Notes under the pieces: generated by a model
What the model was told of the DNA's origin: nothing
The model's database searches: none
The model's input: only the letters and a program-made list of their open reading frames with translations
Shown here: piece after piece, positions 44,152-57,741 of the stretch
Position numbering within the stretch: the stretch's first letter is position 1
Layout of the letters: every line of letters begins with the position of its first letter
Position numbers and translations under genes: made by a program
Assembly: GCF_025136295.1 (NCBI RefSeq)
Contig: NZ_CP062788.1
Location: 4,171,588-4,235,587, forward strand
DNA from: Aestuariispira ectoiniformans
Lineage (GTDB): Bacteria; Pseudomonadota; Alphaproteobacteria; UBA8366; Aestuariispiraceae
Direction of reading: 5' to 3'
Length of the DNA stretch: 64,000 nt

Positions 44152-45096
44152 TCAGAAATAGGTGGGAGCGGCAATGGTCGCGATACGCGCCTGCAGATCA
44201 GCGGGTTTGATCCCGTCGCGGACCGGATCGTCCGATTCGGATGTCAGGGACGCCATGGCAAGGCCATGGGTGACGGAAACGGTCGCCGGAATGCCCTGTG
44301 CGTAGGCCGCAAGGAAACCCGCATAGAACGAATCGCCTGCGCCATTCACATTTTTCAATGCCGTATCGGGAATAGACCAGTGGCCACATTCCTCGCTGGT
44401 CGCCATCACGGCACCGTTCGGCCCCATAGTCACGACAACGACCTTCACCCCTTGGGAGACGAGTTCCCGCGCGGCCGAAGCGGCATCTTCCGAGGTCTCG
44501 ATGGTCTTGCCCGCCAGCACCGCAATCTCGTAGCCATTGCCGACCAGCACATCCACATTTTGCAGATTCCCGACCAGCTTTTCCGCCTTTGCAGGCGAAA
44601 CGGGAGCGGCACAGAAGAGGCGCTCCCCTTTTTGCTTGCTCAGCAGTTCCAGCGTCTCAGCCGGCAGGTTGGCATCGGCCAGCCAGACCTGCCAACGCCG
44701 CGCCTGCGCCAGGACACTGTTCACATAGGCGGCGTCATAGGTGTCATAGATGGCCATGTCCGCCAAACCGACGGCCAGTTCGCCATCCACATCCATGACG
44801 GCAGTATAGCTGGCTGTCGGATGTTCAGAGCGTCGCTGAATCAGCTTGGAATCGATACGGTAGTCTTCCAGCCCGGCAATGAGGCGATCACCTTCGCCAT
44901 CGCCGCCGACCAGCGTGGACATGCCGATTTCCAGGCCCAGATTTGCCAGATTGCGCGCGATGTTATGAGCCACGCCACCGGGCGTCTTACGGCTCACGAT
45001 CGGGTTGGACGCACGGGCGCGAAACGGCACCAGACATTTGGCGATGCGGTCATGATGCAATGCCCCAAAACATAGTATGGAAACGGTTTCGCCCAT
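44152..45096 (-). CDS. psuK: PfkB-family kinase, probable pseudouridine kinase
   Basis: This 314-residue ribokinase-family protein has GGVAHNIARNLANLG and the C-terminal NVNGAGDSFYAGFLAAY. It lies 41 nt upstream of psuG in the same direction, the usual kinase-glycosidase pairing. It therefore most likely phosphorylates pseudouridine. The name rests on context as much as on sequence. The stretch 45097-45300 upstream holds its promoter and no gene. Confidence 0.8.
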   Translation of the reverse strand: MGETVSILCFGALHHDRIAKCLVPFRARASNPIVSRKTPGGVAHNIARNLANLGLEIGMSTLVGGDGEGDRLIAGLEDYRIDSKLIQRRSEHPTASYTAVMDVDGELAVGLADMAIYDTYDAAYVNSVLAQARRWQVWLADANLPAETLELLSKQKGERLFCAAPVSPAKAEKLVGNLQNVDVLVGNGYEIAVLAGKTIETSEDAASAARELVSQGVKVVVVTMGPNGAVMATSEECGHWSIPDTALKNVNGAGDSFYAGFLAAYAQGIPATVSVTHGLAMASLTSESDDPVRDGIKPADLQARIATIAAPTYF

Positions 45097-45300
45097 TGAT
45101 TTACCTTATCCTGCAGCATAGGAAAGGACGCTTTTATACTGTCCCGCCGGGAGGCTCAAGCAAATGCCGTCCCGGATTTCTTCCCCATCAATCAGCCCCC
45201 AAACATCCCTTCCATCATACACATATCGTCCGGCCTGTGGTATGGCAGATTGCGGGTCATGGTCTCGCAATAGGAAAAACATCTGTTCCGGGTATCGCGC

Positions 45301-45338
45301 AAAAGAAAAGCGCCCGAGGGTCTCCTCGGGCGCTTTTT
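45301..45338. terminator. Terminator after atpC
   Basis: GCGCCCGAGG (45310-45319) and CCTCGGGCGC (45324-45333) form a perfect 10-bp stem with a GTCT loop. On the minus strand it is followed by TTTTCTTTT, and on the + strand by TTTTT. It ends the atpHAGDC transcript. Confidence 0.9.
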
Positions 45339-45359
45339 GAAACCGGATACCGGTGATTA

Positions 45360-45776
45360 TCAGGCGTATGCCGGCTGTTCCGCAGCAGCGACGCGCGCAA
45401 CAGCAACCGCCAAACCAGCTTCGGCAGCGGCTTTGTCCTCGGCATTTTTCGCCGTACGGACGTCGTCGCTGAAATCGGACACCAACTGCTTGGCAGCAGC
45501 GATATCAATTTCAGAAACATTCACCACTTCTTCCGCCAGTACCGTGCAGCGTTCCTTGGTTACTTCCAGGAAGCCGCCGGCGACGAAGATACGCTGCTCA
45601 ACATTACCGCTCTTGAACACGGAAATCGTGCCCGGACGGACCGTTGAGATCACCGGGGAATGGCCGGGAAGGACGCCAAGGTCCCCCTCTGCTGCCGGCA
45701 GGACGACCATTTCCACGTCCTGGGACAGAAGAAGTTTTTCCGGCGACACCAGTTCGAATGCGACCGTATCGGCCAT
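45360..45776 (-). CDS. atpC: F1 ATP synthase epsilon subunit
   Basis: This 138-residue protein has an N-terminal beta-sandwich (FELVSPEKLLLSQDVEMVVLPAAEGDLGVLPGHSP) and a short C-terminal helical part. It links the catalytic head to the rotor and inhibits ATP hydrolysis. It is the last gene of the operon, directly before the terminator. Confidence 0.95.
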   Translation of the reverse strand: MADTVAFELVSPEKLLLSQDVEMVVLPAAEGDLGVLPGHSPVISTVRPGTISVFKSGNVEQRIFVAGGFLEVTKERCTVLAEEVVNVSEIDIAAAKQLVSDFSDDVRTAKNAEDKAAAEAGLAVAVARVAAAEQPAYA

Positions 45777-45803
45777 ATCCCGTCTCCTTTACTCGAGTAT
45801 CCG

Positions 45804-48126
<2,323 letters not shown>

Positions 48127-48169
48127 TTGTTAGCGTCCTTTCGGTTCCTCTAAGGTTACCGGGTCGGGA

Positions 48170-49699
<1,530 letters not shown>

Positions 49700-49702
49700 C
49701 CT

Positions 49703-50257
49703 CTAAGCTCCCTTCATTGCAAGCTTGAGTTTCTGCAGCTGCGTGCTAACGGACGAATCCACCATCTGGCTGCCGATTTTCACGACGAGGCCACCGATGA
49801 GATCCGGGTTTACGGAATGATTGACAGCCACCTTTTTGCCAACGGCTTGCTTCAGGGCCTTTTCAATGGCCGCGATGCGCGTTTTTGTTAGGCTTTTGGC
49901 AGATGTCACGTCGGCAGTCACCTCACCACGGCTGGAAGCCAGCATGGCAAGATACGCCTTAATCATGGCACGCAGCGCGAACAAACGACGATTCGCCGCC
50001 ACGTAACCCACGAAATTCTTGGTCAGATCATTGGCACCTGCCTTTTCAAGCAGAGCGGCAACGGCCTTCCCCTGTTCCTCTCGACTGATCACCGGGCTGC
50101 GAACCAGCCTCCGGAAATCCTCACTTTCGTCGAGCATTGTTTCGACCTGATGCAAGTCATCGGCAACTGTATCCAGCTGCTTCTGTTCGCTCGCAAGATC
50201 GAAGAGCGCTGTCGCGTAGCGATCAGCAATCTCTTTAACGCCACCTGAGGCTGCCAC
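49703..50257 (-). CDS. atpH: F1 ATP synthase delta subunit
   Basis: This 184-residue stator subunit has an N-terminal six-helix domain (EIADRYATALFDLASEQKQLD) and the C-terminal NPDLIGGLVVKIGSQMVDSSV signature. It is the first gene of the operon. Fo genes are absent from this window, as in other alphaproteobacteria with split operons. Confidence 0.95.
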   Translation of the reverse strand: MAASGGVKEIADRYATALFDLASEQKQLDTVADDLHQVETMLDESEDFRRLVRSPVISREEQGKAVAALLEKAGANDLTKNFVGYVAANRRLFALRAMIKAYLAMLASSRGEVTADVTSAKSLTKTRIAAIEKALKQAVGKKVAVNHSVNPDLIGGLVVKIGSQMVDSSVSTQLQKLKLAMKGA

Positions 50258-50598
50258 GGCTGAGAGACCCCTCTTTATGGAAAAACCCTAGTAATTAGCC
50301 ATGAAAGCAGGCCGCCGAAGAAATCTTCGAACGAGTGCCCACCTCCCTGAGGCGCGCATGCTTTAGCACAGGGGTTTGAGGCTTGCAATATGAGTCGCTC
50401 CAGATTTTTAAGCCTCTCCCTGGACTTCTTCAAAACAAAGGCGATTTTCATGTCGCAACCGGTAAAATGGGAATTGACCTCCCCCCTTGCAGACGGTTTA
50501 CAAATCCACCACCTGAAACGCAGCGATTCTATCGCGTTGCATCAACGTCGCGCCCTGCGCACCTTCAATACAACTTACCAAGACAACAAGGATCCCCC
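50258..50598. other. Divergent promoter region of atpH and cytochrome c'
   Basis: No gene is supported. Open frames here lack a plausible start and family resemblance. The leftward part should hold the atp operon promoter and the rightward part that of the cytochrome gene at 50599. No clear consensus promoter or repeat was recognised. Confidence 0.5.
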
Positions 50599-51057
50599 AT
50601 GCTTCGTTATGTAAAATGTGTCGGCCTGGCCGCCGTGCTGTGCACTGGTCTGGCCACTCCTCTTTTTGCCCAGGATGCCGCAACCGGTGTCGTCAAAGAC
50701 CGCCAGGAGGCCATGAAGCAGATCGGTGCCGCCATGAAGGTTCTTGTAAAAACCGTCAAAGGTGAAGACGAGACCGATGCAACAGCCCTTAAAGCGGCAG
50801 CCCTCAGCATCAGTGACCATGCGGGCGACAAATTCACCGCCCTGTTCCCCGAAGGCAGCCTGGGCCACCCCAGCGAGGCAAAAGCGGAAATCTGGCAGGA
50901 CTGGCCCCGTTTCGAAACGCTATCCGGCGACCTGCTGGCAAATGCCATCGACCTTGCCAAGAACATCGAGGAGACGGGTCAGCTCAACAAGGCCGCCTTC
51001 ATGAAAGTCGCCGGCACCTGCCGGGATTGCCACCAGACCTTCCGCGAAAAAGACTGA
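50599..51057 (+). CDS. Periplasmic class II cytochrome c (c'-like)
   Basis: The ATG at 50599 follows AAGGAT and begins a signal peptide (MLRYVKCVGLAAVLCTGLATPLFAQ). The 152-residue precursor is helical and ends with the heme site TCRDCHQTF (CxxCH close to the C-terminus), as in cytochrome c' and c-556. It carries electrons or binds nitric oxide. It is unlinked to a visible operon and convergent with priA. Confidence 0.85.
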   Translation: MLRYVKCVGLAAVLCTGLATPLFAQDAATGVVKDRQEAMKQIGAAMKVLVKTVKGEDETDATALKAAALSISDHAGDKFTALFPEGSLGHPSEAKAEIWQDWPRFETLSGDLLANAIDLAKNIEETGQLNKAAFMKVAGTCRDCHQTFREKD

Positions 51058-51069
51058 CCTTACGCAGGC

Positions 51070-53280
51070 TTAAAGAAAACTGTAAGGGTCCACATCTACC
51101 TGGACCCTTACATTTGACGGTATCTTCAGCGGCTCCAGCCAGGCCCTTAGCACCTTCTGGATGCTGATTCCCTTGTCCACCTTCAACAAAAGCCGCCTGC
51201 GGTGCCGACCGCGCAGCAAGGCCATCGGCGCCGGAGCTGGCCCCAACGTCAGAATGCCTTCCCCGTAAGGCGCGGTCCGGGCGAGCATATTCGTCACATC
51301 GTCGACGTTACGCTCATCAAGGCCCGACACGATCACCCCCGCCAGACGGCCAAAAGGCGGCATGGTTGCCATTTCACGCATCTCCGCCTCTGCGGCGAGA
51401 AAGCCGTCGCGATCCCCTTCGGCCAGCGCCTGCATGACCGGATTTTCCACATTGGTCGTCTGGATCAGGACATGCCCCGGCTTGCCGTGACGGCCGGCGC
51501 GGCCCGCCACCTGATGCAGCAATTGATAGGTTCTCTCCGACGCCCGCAGGTCGCCACCGGCCAGCCCGATATCCGCATCGATCACCCCGACCAATGTCAG
51601 ATCGGGAAAGTGATAGCCCTTGGCGACAATCTGGGTGCCGATAATCAGGTTGGTCTCATTGCTGGTCACCCGTTCGACAAAGGCCGCGGCGGCGGCCGGA
51701 CCATAGAGCGTATCGGAGGTGACCATCTCCAACCGCGCATCGGGCAGGATTTCCGATACTTCCTCCGCAAGACGCTCCACCCCCGGACCGCAGGCGCGAA
51801 AACTGTCTTCCGCCCCGCATTCGGGACAGGCATCCGGTTTACGCTCCACATGACCGCAGTGATGACATTCCAGACGTTTGGAAAAACGATGCTCTACCAG
51901 CCAGGAGGTGCAATTGGGGCAGGCCATCCGGTGACCGCAACTGTCACACAGGGTCAGCGGTGCATAGCCCCGGCGGTTCAGGAACAGCATCGCCTGCTCC
52001 CCCCGCGCCAGCGTTTCCTCCAGCGCGGTGACCAGGGGCGGCGAAATCCATCGCTGCCGCCCCGGCGAATCTTTCAAGGTATCGACCAGTTTGATTTCCG
52101 GCAGTTCCGCCACGCCGTGGCGCTCCGGCAGGTGCAGCCGCTCATAGCGGCCCTGCTGAACATTGACCACCGTCTCCAGCGACGGTGTCGCCGAGGCCAG
52201 GATTACCGGACAGGAAGCCCCCTGCCCCCGCACCACCGACATGTCCCTGGCGTGGTAAATCACGCCGTCTTCCTGTTTGAAGGAACTGTCATGTTCCTCA
52301 TCGACAACAATCAGGCCGAGATCGGGAAAAGGCAGATGCAGTGCAGACCGCGCGCCGACCAGAACCTTCACCTTGCCTTGGGCAACCGCCTTCCAGGTGT
52401 CACGCCGTTTGGCCCCGGTCAGGTCCGAATGCCATTCCGCCGGTGCGGCCCCGAATCTGTCTTCAAAGCGGGAAAGCCACTGCGCGGACAGGGCAATCTC
52501 CGGCAACATCACCAGCGCCTGACGCCCCTGGCGCAGGCATTCGGCAATCGCCTCGTAATAAACCTCCGTCTTCCCCGACCCCGTAACCCCGTCGAGCAGG
52601 GTCACCGAAAAGGACTTGTCGCGAACCTTGGCCACCAACTGTCCGGAAGCTTCCTGCTGAAGTGCGGAAAGCGCCGGCCCCTGGCAGTCGGCATCCGGTT
52701 GCGGCCAGTTGCTGCCGGGGTCGATAGCCACCGCCTGCAGAACCCCGCCGTCGGCCAGCCCCTTGACCACGCCGGAGGAGACCCCGGCCTCCTGCGCGAG
52801 GTCAGCCGCCGTCCTGGCAGGGCCGTCCTGCAGCAATGCCAGCACGCGGCTTCGTGCGGCAGTCATGCGAATTTCGGGTGGATTGTCCGCAAGCATGTAG
52901 ACGATACGCGGTTTGACCGGCTCAAAGACGCTCGAAACACTCATCCCCATCCGCAGGACCGATCCCTGCGGCGCAAGGCAATAGGCCGAAACCCAGTCGA
53001 CAAATTTCCGGTTCGCCTCCGGCAGGGGGGGCATGCGGAAGACCGATTCGATTTCCTTGACCTTCGATTCGTCCAGATCGCTGTCACCCGATTCGGACCA
53101 GACGACGCCGACCATCCGCCTGGGGCCAAAAGGAACCGTCACGAAGTCACCGGCAGCGACATCCATGCCTTCCGGCACGCGATAGTCATAGGCCCCTGCC
53201 AGTGGCAAGGGCAGGAGAACCTTGACCCGGCGGCTATCATTCGCGAAAAGGTCTGTCGAACTGGAAGCGTGGGACTTCAT
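51070..53280 (-). CDS. priA: Primosomal replication restart helicase
   Basis: This 736-residue protein has the N-terminal DNA-binding part, Walker A DGVTGSGKTEVY, DEEH box and the paired zinc knuckles (CDSCGHRMACPNC, CHHCGHVERKPDACPEC) between helicase motifs. It reloads the replisome at stalled forks. It is chromosomal housekeeping, near the ATP synthase and transaldolase genes as in relatives. Confidence 0.95.
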   Translation of the reverse strand: MKSHASSSTDLFANDSRRVKVLLPLPLAGAYDYRVPEGMDVAAGDFVTVPFGPRRMVGVVWSESGDSDLDESKVKEIESVFRMPPLPEANRKFVDWVSAYCLAPQGSVLRMGMSVSSVFEPVKPRIVYMLADNPPEIRMTAARSRVLALLQDGPARTAADLAQEAGVSSGVVKGLADGGVLQAVAIDPGSNWPQPDADCQGPALSALQQEASGQLVAKVRDKSFSVTLLDGVTGSGKTEVYYEAIAECLRQGRQALVMLPEIALSAQWLSRFEDRFGAAPAEWHSDLTGAKRRDTWKAVAQGKVKVLVGARSALHLPFPDLGLIVVDEEHDSSFKQEDGVIYHARDMSVVRGQGASCPVILASATPSLETVVNVQQGRYERLHLPERHGVAELPEIKLVDTLKDSPGRQRWISPPLVTALEETLARGEQAMLFLNRRGYAPLTLCDSCGHRMACPNCTSWLVEHRFSKRLECHHCGHVERKPDACPECGAEDSFRACGPGVERLAEEVSEILPDARLEMVTSDTLYGPAAAAAFVERVTSNETNLIIGTQIVAKGYHFPDLTLVGVIDADIGLAGGDLRASERTYQLLHQVAGRAGRHGKPGHVLIQTTNVENPVMQALAEGDRDGFLAAEAEMREMATMPPFGRLAGVIVSGLDERNVDDVTNMLARTAPYGEGILTLGPAPAPMALLRGRHRRRLLLKVDKGISIQKVLRAWLEPLKIPSNVRVQVDVDPYSFL

Positions 53281-53373
53281 GAGGTAAGTTCCGGGTTAAG
53301 TACTCTGGCTGGTCATGGCTACTGGCCTGGGCCACCCTTCCGACACTAGCACGAGCAAACGGATAAGCGACCC

Positions 53374-54027
53374 ATGAAATTCTTTATCGATACCGCTGAC
53401 ATCGACGAAATCAAGGACCTTGCGGCAACAGGTCTGGTTGACGGCGTAACTACCAACCCTTCGCTGGTGGCACAATCCGGCCGTGACTTTTTTGAAGTCA
53501 TCAAGGAAATCGCCGGTGTCGTCGACGGCCCGGTTAGCGCCGAGACGGTCGCAACCGACCACGAGACCATGCTGAAGGAAGGCCTGAAGCTGGCCAAACT
53601 GGCCGACAACATCACCGTCAAAGTTCCCCTGACGGTTGACGGTCTGAAAACCTGTAAGGCGCTGAGCGACGATGGCATCAAGGTGAATGTCACCCTGTGC
53701 TTCTCCGCCGGTCAGGCGCTGCTGGCGGCAAAAGCCGGTGCGGCGTTCATCTCGCCCTTCGTCGGCCGTCTGGACGACATCGGCTTCGACGGTCTGGACC
53801 TGATTGCAGAAATCTGCACCATCTATGGCAACTACGATTTCGATACCGAAGTCCTGGTCGCCAGTGTTCGCGGTCCGCTGCATGTAATCGACGCCGCCAA
53901 GATGGGCGCGGACGTTGCAACCGTACCGCCGAAAGTCCTGCGTCAGCTTTATAACCACCCGCTGACCGACAAAGGCCTGGATGCCTTCCTGAAGGACTGG
54001 GCCGCGACCGGCCAGACAATTCTCTAA
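53374..54027 (+). CDS. Transaldolase, small (TalC/Fsa) type
   Basis: This 217-residue protein is a single TIM barrel of the short transaldolase group: [31 protein letters not shown], the Schiff-base Lys in NITVKVPLT and [12 protein letters not shown]. It transfers dihydroxyacetone units in the pentose phosphate pathway. It would connect the pentulose phosphate from the polyol operon to glycolysis. Confidence 0.93.
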   Translation: MKFFIDTADIDEIKDLAATGLVDGVTTNPSLVAQSGRDFFEVIKEIAGVVDGPVSAETVATDHETMLKEGLKLAKLADNITVKVPLTVDGLKTCKALSDDGIKVNVTLCFSAGQALLAAKAGAAFISPFVGRLDDIGFDGLDLIAEICTIYGNYDFDTEVLVASVRGPLHVIDAAKMGADVATVPPKVLRQLYNHPLTDKGLDAFLKDWAATGQTIL

Positions 54028-54067
54028 CTCTCGACGGTACAGCATAAACGGGCGGGGAGGTCCGACG

Positions 54068-54793
54068 ATGAACCAAGGAAACGCCGAACAGGGCTTTCCC
54101 GAAGATTTGACGGACGCGCAGGTAAAGGCCTACCTGCGCGCCCACCCAGACTTTCTGGTTCGCCATGCGGACCTCTTCCGTACCCTGACGCCGCCCGCCC
54201 GTGAACTGGGCGACGGCATCACTGACCTGCAGCAGGCGATGATCGACTACCTGCGCGAACAGGTCAGCAAGACCGAAGACCTTGCCCAACTGCTGATCGA
54301 CAACAGCCGCGACAATCTCACCTCGCAGACACAGATTCACGAATGCGTGCTGGGGCTGCTGGCTGCCGCCTCCTTCGAGGAACTGATCGAGACAGTCACA
54401 ACAGACCTCGCGGTTTATTTGAACCTGGACGTTGCCGCCCTCTGCATCGAGGCGGAAGACGGCCTCGGCCTTGAGATCGACGGATTGCGCAGTGTCTCGC
54501 CCGGAACGGTTGATGCGCTCGTGCCTGAAGAACATCCCGTCGATCTTCGCGGCGAAATCAACGGCAGCCCCGAAATCTTCGGTGGTGCAGCCCCCCTGAT
54601 CGAATCGCAGGCCCTGGTGCGGTTGAATATCGCCCCGAACACGCCCGCCGCCCTCCTGGCGTTCGGCAGCCGCGACCCGCAACGTTTCAATGCAACACAG
54701 GCGACGGAACTGCTTCAGTTTCTGGGACATGCCCTGGCGGAACTGATCCGCATTTGGCTTGCCCTGCCCACCGGTGACGACGAAGAAGAATAG
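54068..54793 (+). CDS. DUF484 family protein
   Basis: This 241-residue protein has the DUF484 opening (VKAYLRAHPDFLVRHADLFRTLTPP), a helical linker at 55-85 and a GAF-like domain. In many proteobacteria it precedes xerC and its function is unclear. Here xerC is replaced by a VOC-domain gene. It lies 40 nt after the transaldolase gene. Confidence 0.85.
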   Translation: MNQGNAEQGFPEDLTDAQVKAYLRAHPDFLVRHADLFRTLTPPARELGDGITDLQQAMIDYLREQVSKTEDLAQLLIDNSRDNLTSQTQIHECVLGLLAAASFEELIETVTTDLAVYLNLDVAALCIEAEDGLGLEIDGLRSVSPGTVDALVPEEHPVDLRGEINGSPEIFGGAAPLIESQALVRLNIAPNTPAALLAFGSRDPQRFNATQATELLQFLGHALAELIRIWLALPTGDDEEE

Positions 54794-54803
54794 GATTTGC
54801 TGC

Positions 54804-55235
54804 ATGACTGATTATGGTCCGGATCGATTGACGGCCCCGCTGACGCAAGGCGTCGACCATGTGGGACTGACCGTTCGCGACCTCAATCAGTCCGTGGATT
54901 TCTTCGTCAATTGCCTCGGCTGGGAAATGATCGGGGAAAAGCCCGATTATCCCGCCGTCTTCGTCAGCGACGGCCATATAAAAATCACCCTGTGGCAGGT
55001 GCGGGATGCCGATGACTGCGTCTATTTCGACCGCCGGAACAATATCGGCCTGCATCACCTTGCCCTGAAGGTCGACAGTCTTGCCACCCTGCAACGCCTG
55101 CACGAGCGGATCGCGGGCTGGGTCGGGGCGATGATCGAATTCTCCCCCGAACCATCAGGCGGCAGCCAGAAAATCCATATGATGATCACCGAACCGGGTG
55201 GCAACCGGATTGAATTTGTCTGGGCCCCCAGATAA
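54804..55235 (+). CDS. VOC (glyoxalase/bleomycin-resistance) family protein
   Basis: This 143-residue two-repeat protein has VDHVGLTVRDLNQSVDFF, GLHHLALKV and GGNRIEFVW, which supply the metal-binding His, His and Glu. It resembles glyoxalase I-like isomerases and dioxygenases; the substrate is unknown. It starts 10 nt after DUF484, so they are probably co-transcribed. Confidence 0.8.
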   Translation: MTDYGPDRLTAPLTQGVDHVGLTVRDLNQSVDFFVNCLGWEMIGEKPDYPAVFVSDGHIKITLWQVRDADDCVYFDRRNNIGLHHLALKVDSLATLQRLHERIAGWVGAMIEFSPEPSGGSQKIHMMITEPGGNRIEFVWAPR

Positions 55236-55345
55236 CCCTACACTCCCGCAAAACGCGAATGCCCCACCACATTGCAACGTTTTCCTCTGCGTCAACGGAA
55301 CTTGTTGCGGCGGCTTAAAAAGCTTGATACATGCAAGGCAACGGT

Positions 55346-55530
55346 GACCCTGCGTCCGATCGTGACGTGGGGCTTAAAAGGGAACACGGTGAGGCGTACC
55401 CAACAGGGACCGAATCCGTGGCTGCCCCCGCAACTGTAACCGGAGTGCATCCCCTCAAAGCCACTGAGCGAACTGCTTGGGAAGGCGGGATGAGACAACC
55501 TCCGCGAGCCAGGAGACCTGCCGTTGTCCT
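55346..55530 (+). ncRNA. Cobalamin riboswitch
   Basis: The conserved blocks appear in order: GGGAACACGGTGAGGCG, GGCTGCCCCCGCAACTGTAA, GCCACTG, GGGAAGGCGGGATGA, and the B12 box GCCAGGAGACCTGCC at 55508-55522. Adenosylcobalamin binding would lower expression of the downstream metal importer. About 170 nt separate the aptamer from the TTG start at 55702. This stretch contains a TGTGATT/AATCACA stem and no obvious gene. Confidence 0.95.
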
Positions 55531-55701
55531 GTGATTGCCCCGAAAGAGGAAATCACATGTTTCGTCCGGACGCCGGGGTGAGCGTCTGCGTCGCGGAAGA
55601 CAGCAGGCCAGCCCTATCGTTTTCCAAGCCGCCATGTCCCCCGCGTCTCCTTTAGTCACGCCCGATAAACGGGTCGTATTTGATATATTGGGAGACACGA
55701 A

Positions 55702-56496
55702 TTGTTTCATAAAGCTGTGATTGCGGGCCTCACTATGGCCGCCGCCCTCATCGCGACACCTGCCAGCGCACATTTCCAACTCATCTACACGCCCGAGGTC
55801 AACCTCGCCCGGCCCGGCACCGTGCCGTTCAAGCTGATCTTCTGGCATCCGTTTGAAAACGGTCACGCCATGGATATGGGCCAACCGGAAGAATTTTTCT
55901 ACGTCCACAAAGGCAAAAAAACCGACCTGCTGGACAGCTTGAAGCCAATCACCTTCAAGGGCGCGGAAAACGAGGCCGCCGCCTATGAAGCGGACGTAAA
56001 AATCAAACGCAGCGGCGATTACATCCTGGTCGTCAAACCCGCGCCGTATCTCGAACAAAGCGAAGATATCTTTATCCAGCAGATCACCAAAAGCTTTGTG
56101 AACAAAGGCGGCCTGCCGACGGACTGGATGGAACCGGTCGGCCTGCCGACCGAAATCGTGCCCATGAACAAGCCGACGAATATCCTCGCCGGGTCCACCT
56201 TCAGCGGTCGGGTTCTTGCCAACGGCGCGCCGGTTGCCGGTGCGGAGATTGAAATCGAATATATGGCGGCTGAACCCGTCATGACGGAAAACAAGGCAGG
56301 CCTGCCAAAGGCCGTCCCCATGCCCGGCGGCGCGGTCGTGGCGATCACCGACGCCAACGGCTATTTCACCTTTGGCATCCCGAAAGCAGGTTTCTGGGGC
56401 TTTGCCGCCCTTGGCAGCGGCCCGGAGAAAGAGCATGAGGGCAAGAAGATGTCCCAGGATGCCGTCCTGTGGGTTCGCGCCTACGATATCCAGTAG
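55702..56496 (+). CDS. DUF4198 periplasmic component of cobalt/nickel importer (NikK-like)
   Basis: A TTG start at 55702 is preceded by GGGAG. The 264-residue product has a signal peptide ending in TPASA and a mature DUF4198 domain with a His-rich opening (HFQLIYTPEV, FWHPFENGHAMDMG) and a C-terminal carboxypeptidase-regulatory-like fold. NikK-type proteins assist ECF metal import at the outer face. It is the first gene after the B12 riboswitch. Confidence 0.83.
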   Translation: MFHKAVIAGLTMAAALIATPASAHFQLIYTPEVNLARPGTVPFKLIFWHPFENGHAMDMGQPEEFFYVHKGKKTDLLDSLKPITFKGAENEAAAYEADVKIKRSGDYILVVKPAPYLEQSEDIFIQQITKSFVNKGGLPTDWMEPVGLPTEIVPMNKPTNILAGSTFSGRVLANGAPVAGAEIEIEYMAAEPVMTENKAGLPKAVPMPGGAVVAITDANGYFTFGIPKAGFWGFAALGSGPEKEHEGKKMSQDAVLWVRAYDIQ

Positions 56497-56517
56497 GTGC
56501 AGGGAAGGGGTAAACAG

Positions 56518-57129
56518 ATGCATATTGTCGACGGAGCATTAACAACAGAGGTTGTCGTTACCGGCGGCGTCCTCGCCGCGGGCGGCATCGCAATTGGCCT
56601 GAAAAAGCTTTCCATGGAGCAGATTCCGACTGCCGGGGTCCTGAGTGCGACCTTCTTTGTCGCCTCTTTGGTCCATGTACCGATCGGCCCGTCCAGCGTC
56701 CACCTGATCATGAACGGGCTTGCCGGTATTGTGCTGGGGTGGGCCGCCTTTCCGGCCTTGTTCGTCGGCCTGCTGCTGCAGGCCGTGTTCTTCGGTTTCG
56801 GCGGGCTGACGGTCCTTGGCATAAACACAATCAATATCGCCCTGCCCGCCGTCATCTGCGGATATCTTTGCCGCCGGGGCGTCATGGCCGACAATCCCCG
56901 CACAGCCGCCATCTGGGGCGGTGTCGCCGGGGCGCTCGCCATCGCCCTGACAACAGTATTCGTTGCCCTCTCACTGGCGGCATCGGGGGATGAATTCCTG
57001 CTCCCCGCGAAAACGGTTTTCTTTGCCCATATTCCGATCATGGCGATCGAGGCGTTTCTGTCAGCGGCAGCCGTCTTCCTGATCCGCCGGGTGAAACCGG
57101 AACTGTTCGACGTCTTCAAGGCCGCCTAG
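56518..57129 (+). CDS. cbiM: ECF metal transporter substrate-binding membrane protein CbiM
   Basis: The ATG at 56518 gives the canonical MHIVDGAL start, in which the N-terminal Met-His chelates the metal. The 203-residue protein has about six helices and the VHVPIGPSSVHLIMNGLAG signature. It is the S component that determines Co(II)/Ni(II) binding. The B12 riboswitch argues for cobalt. Confidence 0.92.
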   Translation: MHIVDGALTTEVVVTGGVLAAGGIAIGLKKLSMEQIPTAGVLSATFFVASLVHVPIGPSSVHLIMNGLAGIVLGWAAFPALFVGLLLQAVFFGFGGLTVLGINTINIALPAVICGYLCRRGVMADNPRTAAIWGGVAGALAIALTTVFVALSLAASGDEFLLPAKTVFFAHIPIMAIEAFLSAAAVFLIRRVKPELFDVFKAA

Positions 57130-57141
57130 GAGGGACATCAC

Positions 57142-57741
57142 ATGATCCGCAAAACAATTCTCATGTCAGTGCTCGCCGCCGGTCTTGTTGCCGCAACACC
57201 GGCGGCTGCCCATAAAGTCATCGCCTCTGCCTATGCAGAGGGTCAAAAGATTGAAGGCGAAATCGGTTTCTCCAACGGCGACATGGCAGCCGGTGCCTTG
57301 GTCGAGGTCTTCGACGACAGCGACCGGAAGCTTGGGGAAACCAGGACGGATGCTGACGGTATCTTCGATTTTACCCCCAAAGAGAAGGTGGTCCATATCT
57401 TCAAGGCCAATCTGGGTGCCGGGCATGTTGCGCAATACCGTATGGAGATCGCCGACCTGCCGGAAGACCTGGCCGGTGGTCCCTCCATCGTGTCTGCGGT
57501 CCAGGCGGCAGAGGTAGAATCGCCGGAGCAGGCCCCGACAACCGGTAACCTGAAAGATTTCAAACGCCTCGTCGAGGATGCGGTGCGCCGGGAAGTAAAA
57601 CCGCTGCGCCGGGAAATCGCCGCCTATAAGGAGAAAAACGATATGCAGTCGATCCTGGGCGGTATCGGCTATATCGTCGGGATTTTCGGATTTGGTTTTT
57701 ATATCGCCGCACGGCGGCAGGCAAAGAAAGCAAATACGTGA
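57142..57741 (+). CDS. NikL-like accessory subunit of ECF metal transporter
   Basis: This 199-residue protein has a signal peptide ending in TPAAA, a mature N-terminal His (HKVIASAYAEGQKIEG), a beta-rich domain with DADGIFDF, a charged helix and one C-terminal helix (ILGGIGYIVGIFGFGFYIAA). This layout matches NikL, which replaces CbiN/NikN in some transporters. Its stop overlaps cbiQ. Confidence 0.75.
   Translation: MIRKTILMSVLAAGLVAATPAAAHKVIASAYAEGQKIEGEIGFSNGDMAAGALVEVFDDSDRKLGETRTDADGIFDFTPKEKVVHIFKANLGAGHVAQYRMEIADLPEDLAGGPSIVSAVQAAEVESPEQAPTTGNLKDFKRLVEDAVRREVKPLRREIAAYKEKNDMQSILGGIGYIVGIFGFGFYIAARRQAKKANT

Noticed and set aside
51202-53349. 715-codon open frame on the + strand
   Set aside because: It is antisense to priA, which has all helicase and zinc motifs. 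The frame has no family resemblance and arises from GC-rich codon use.
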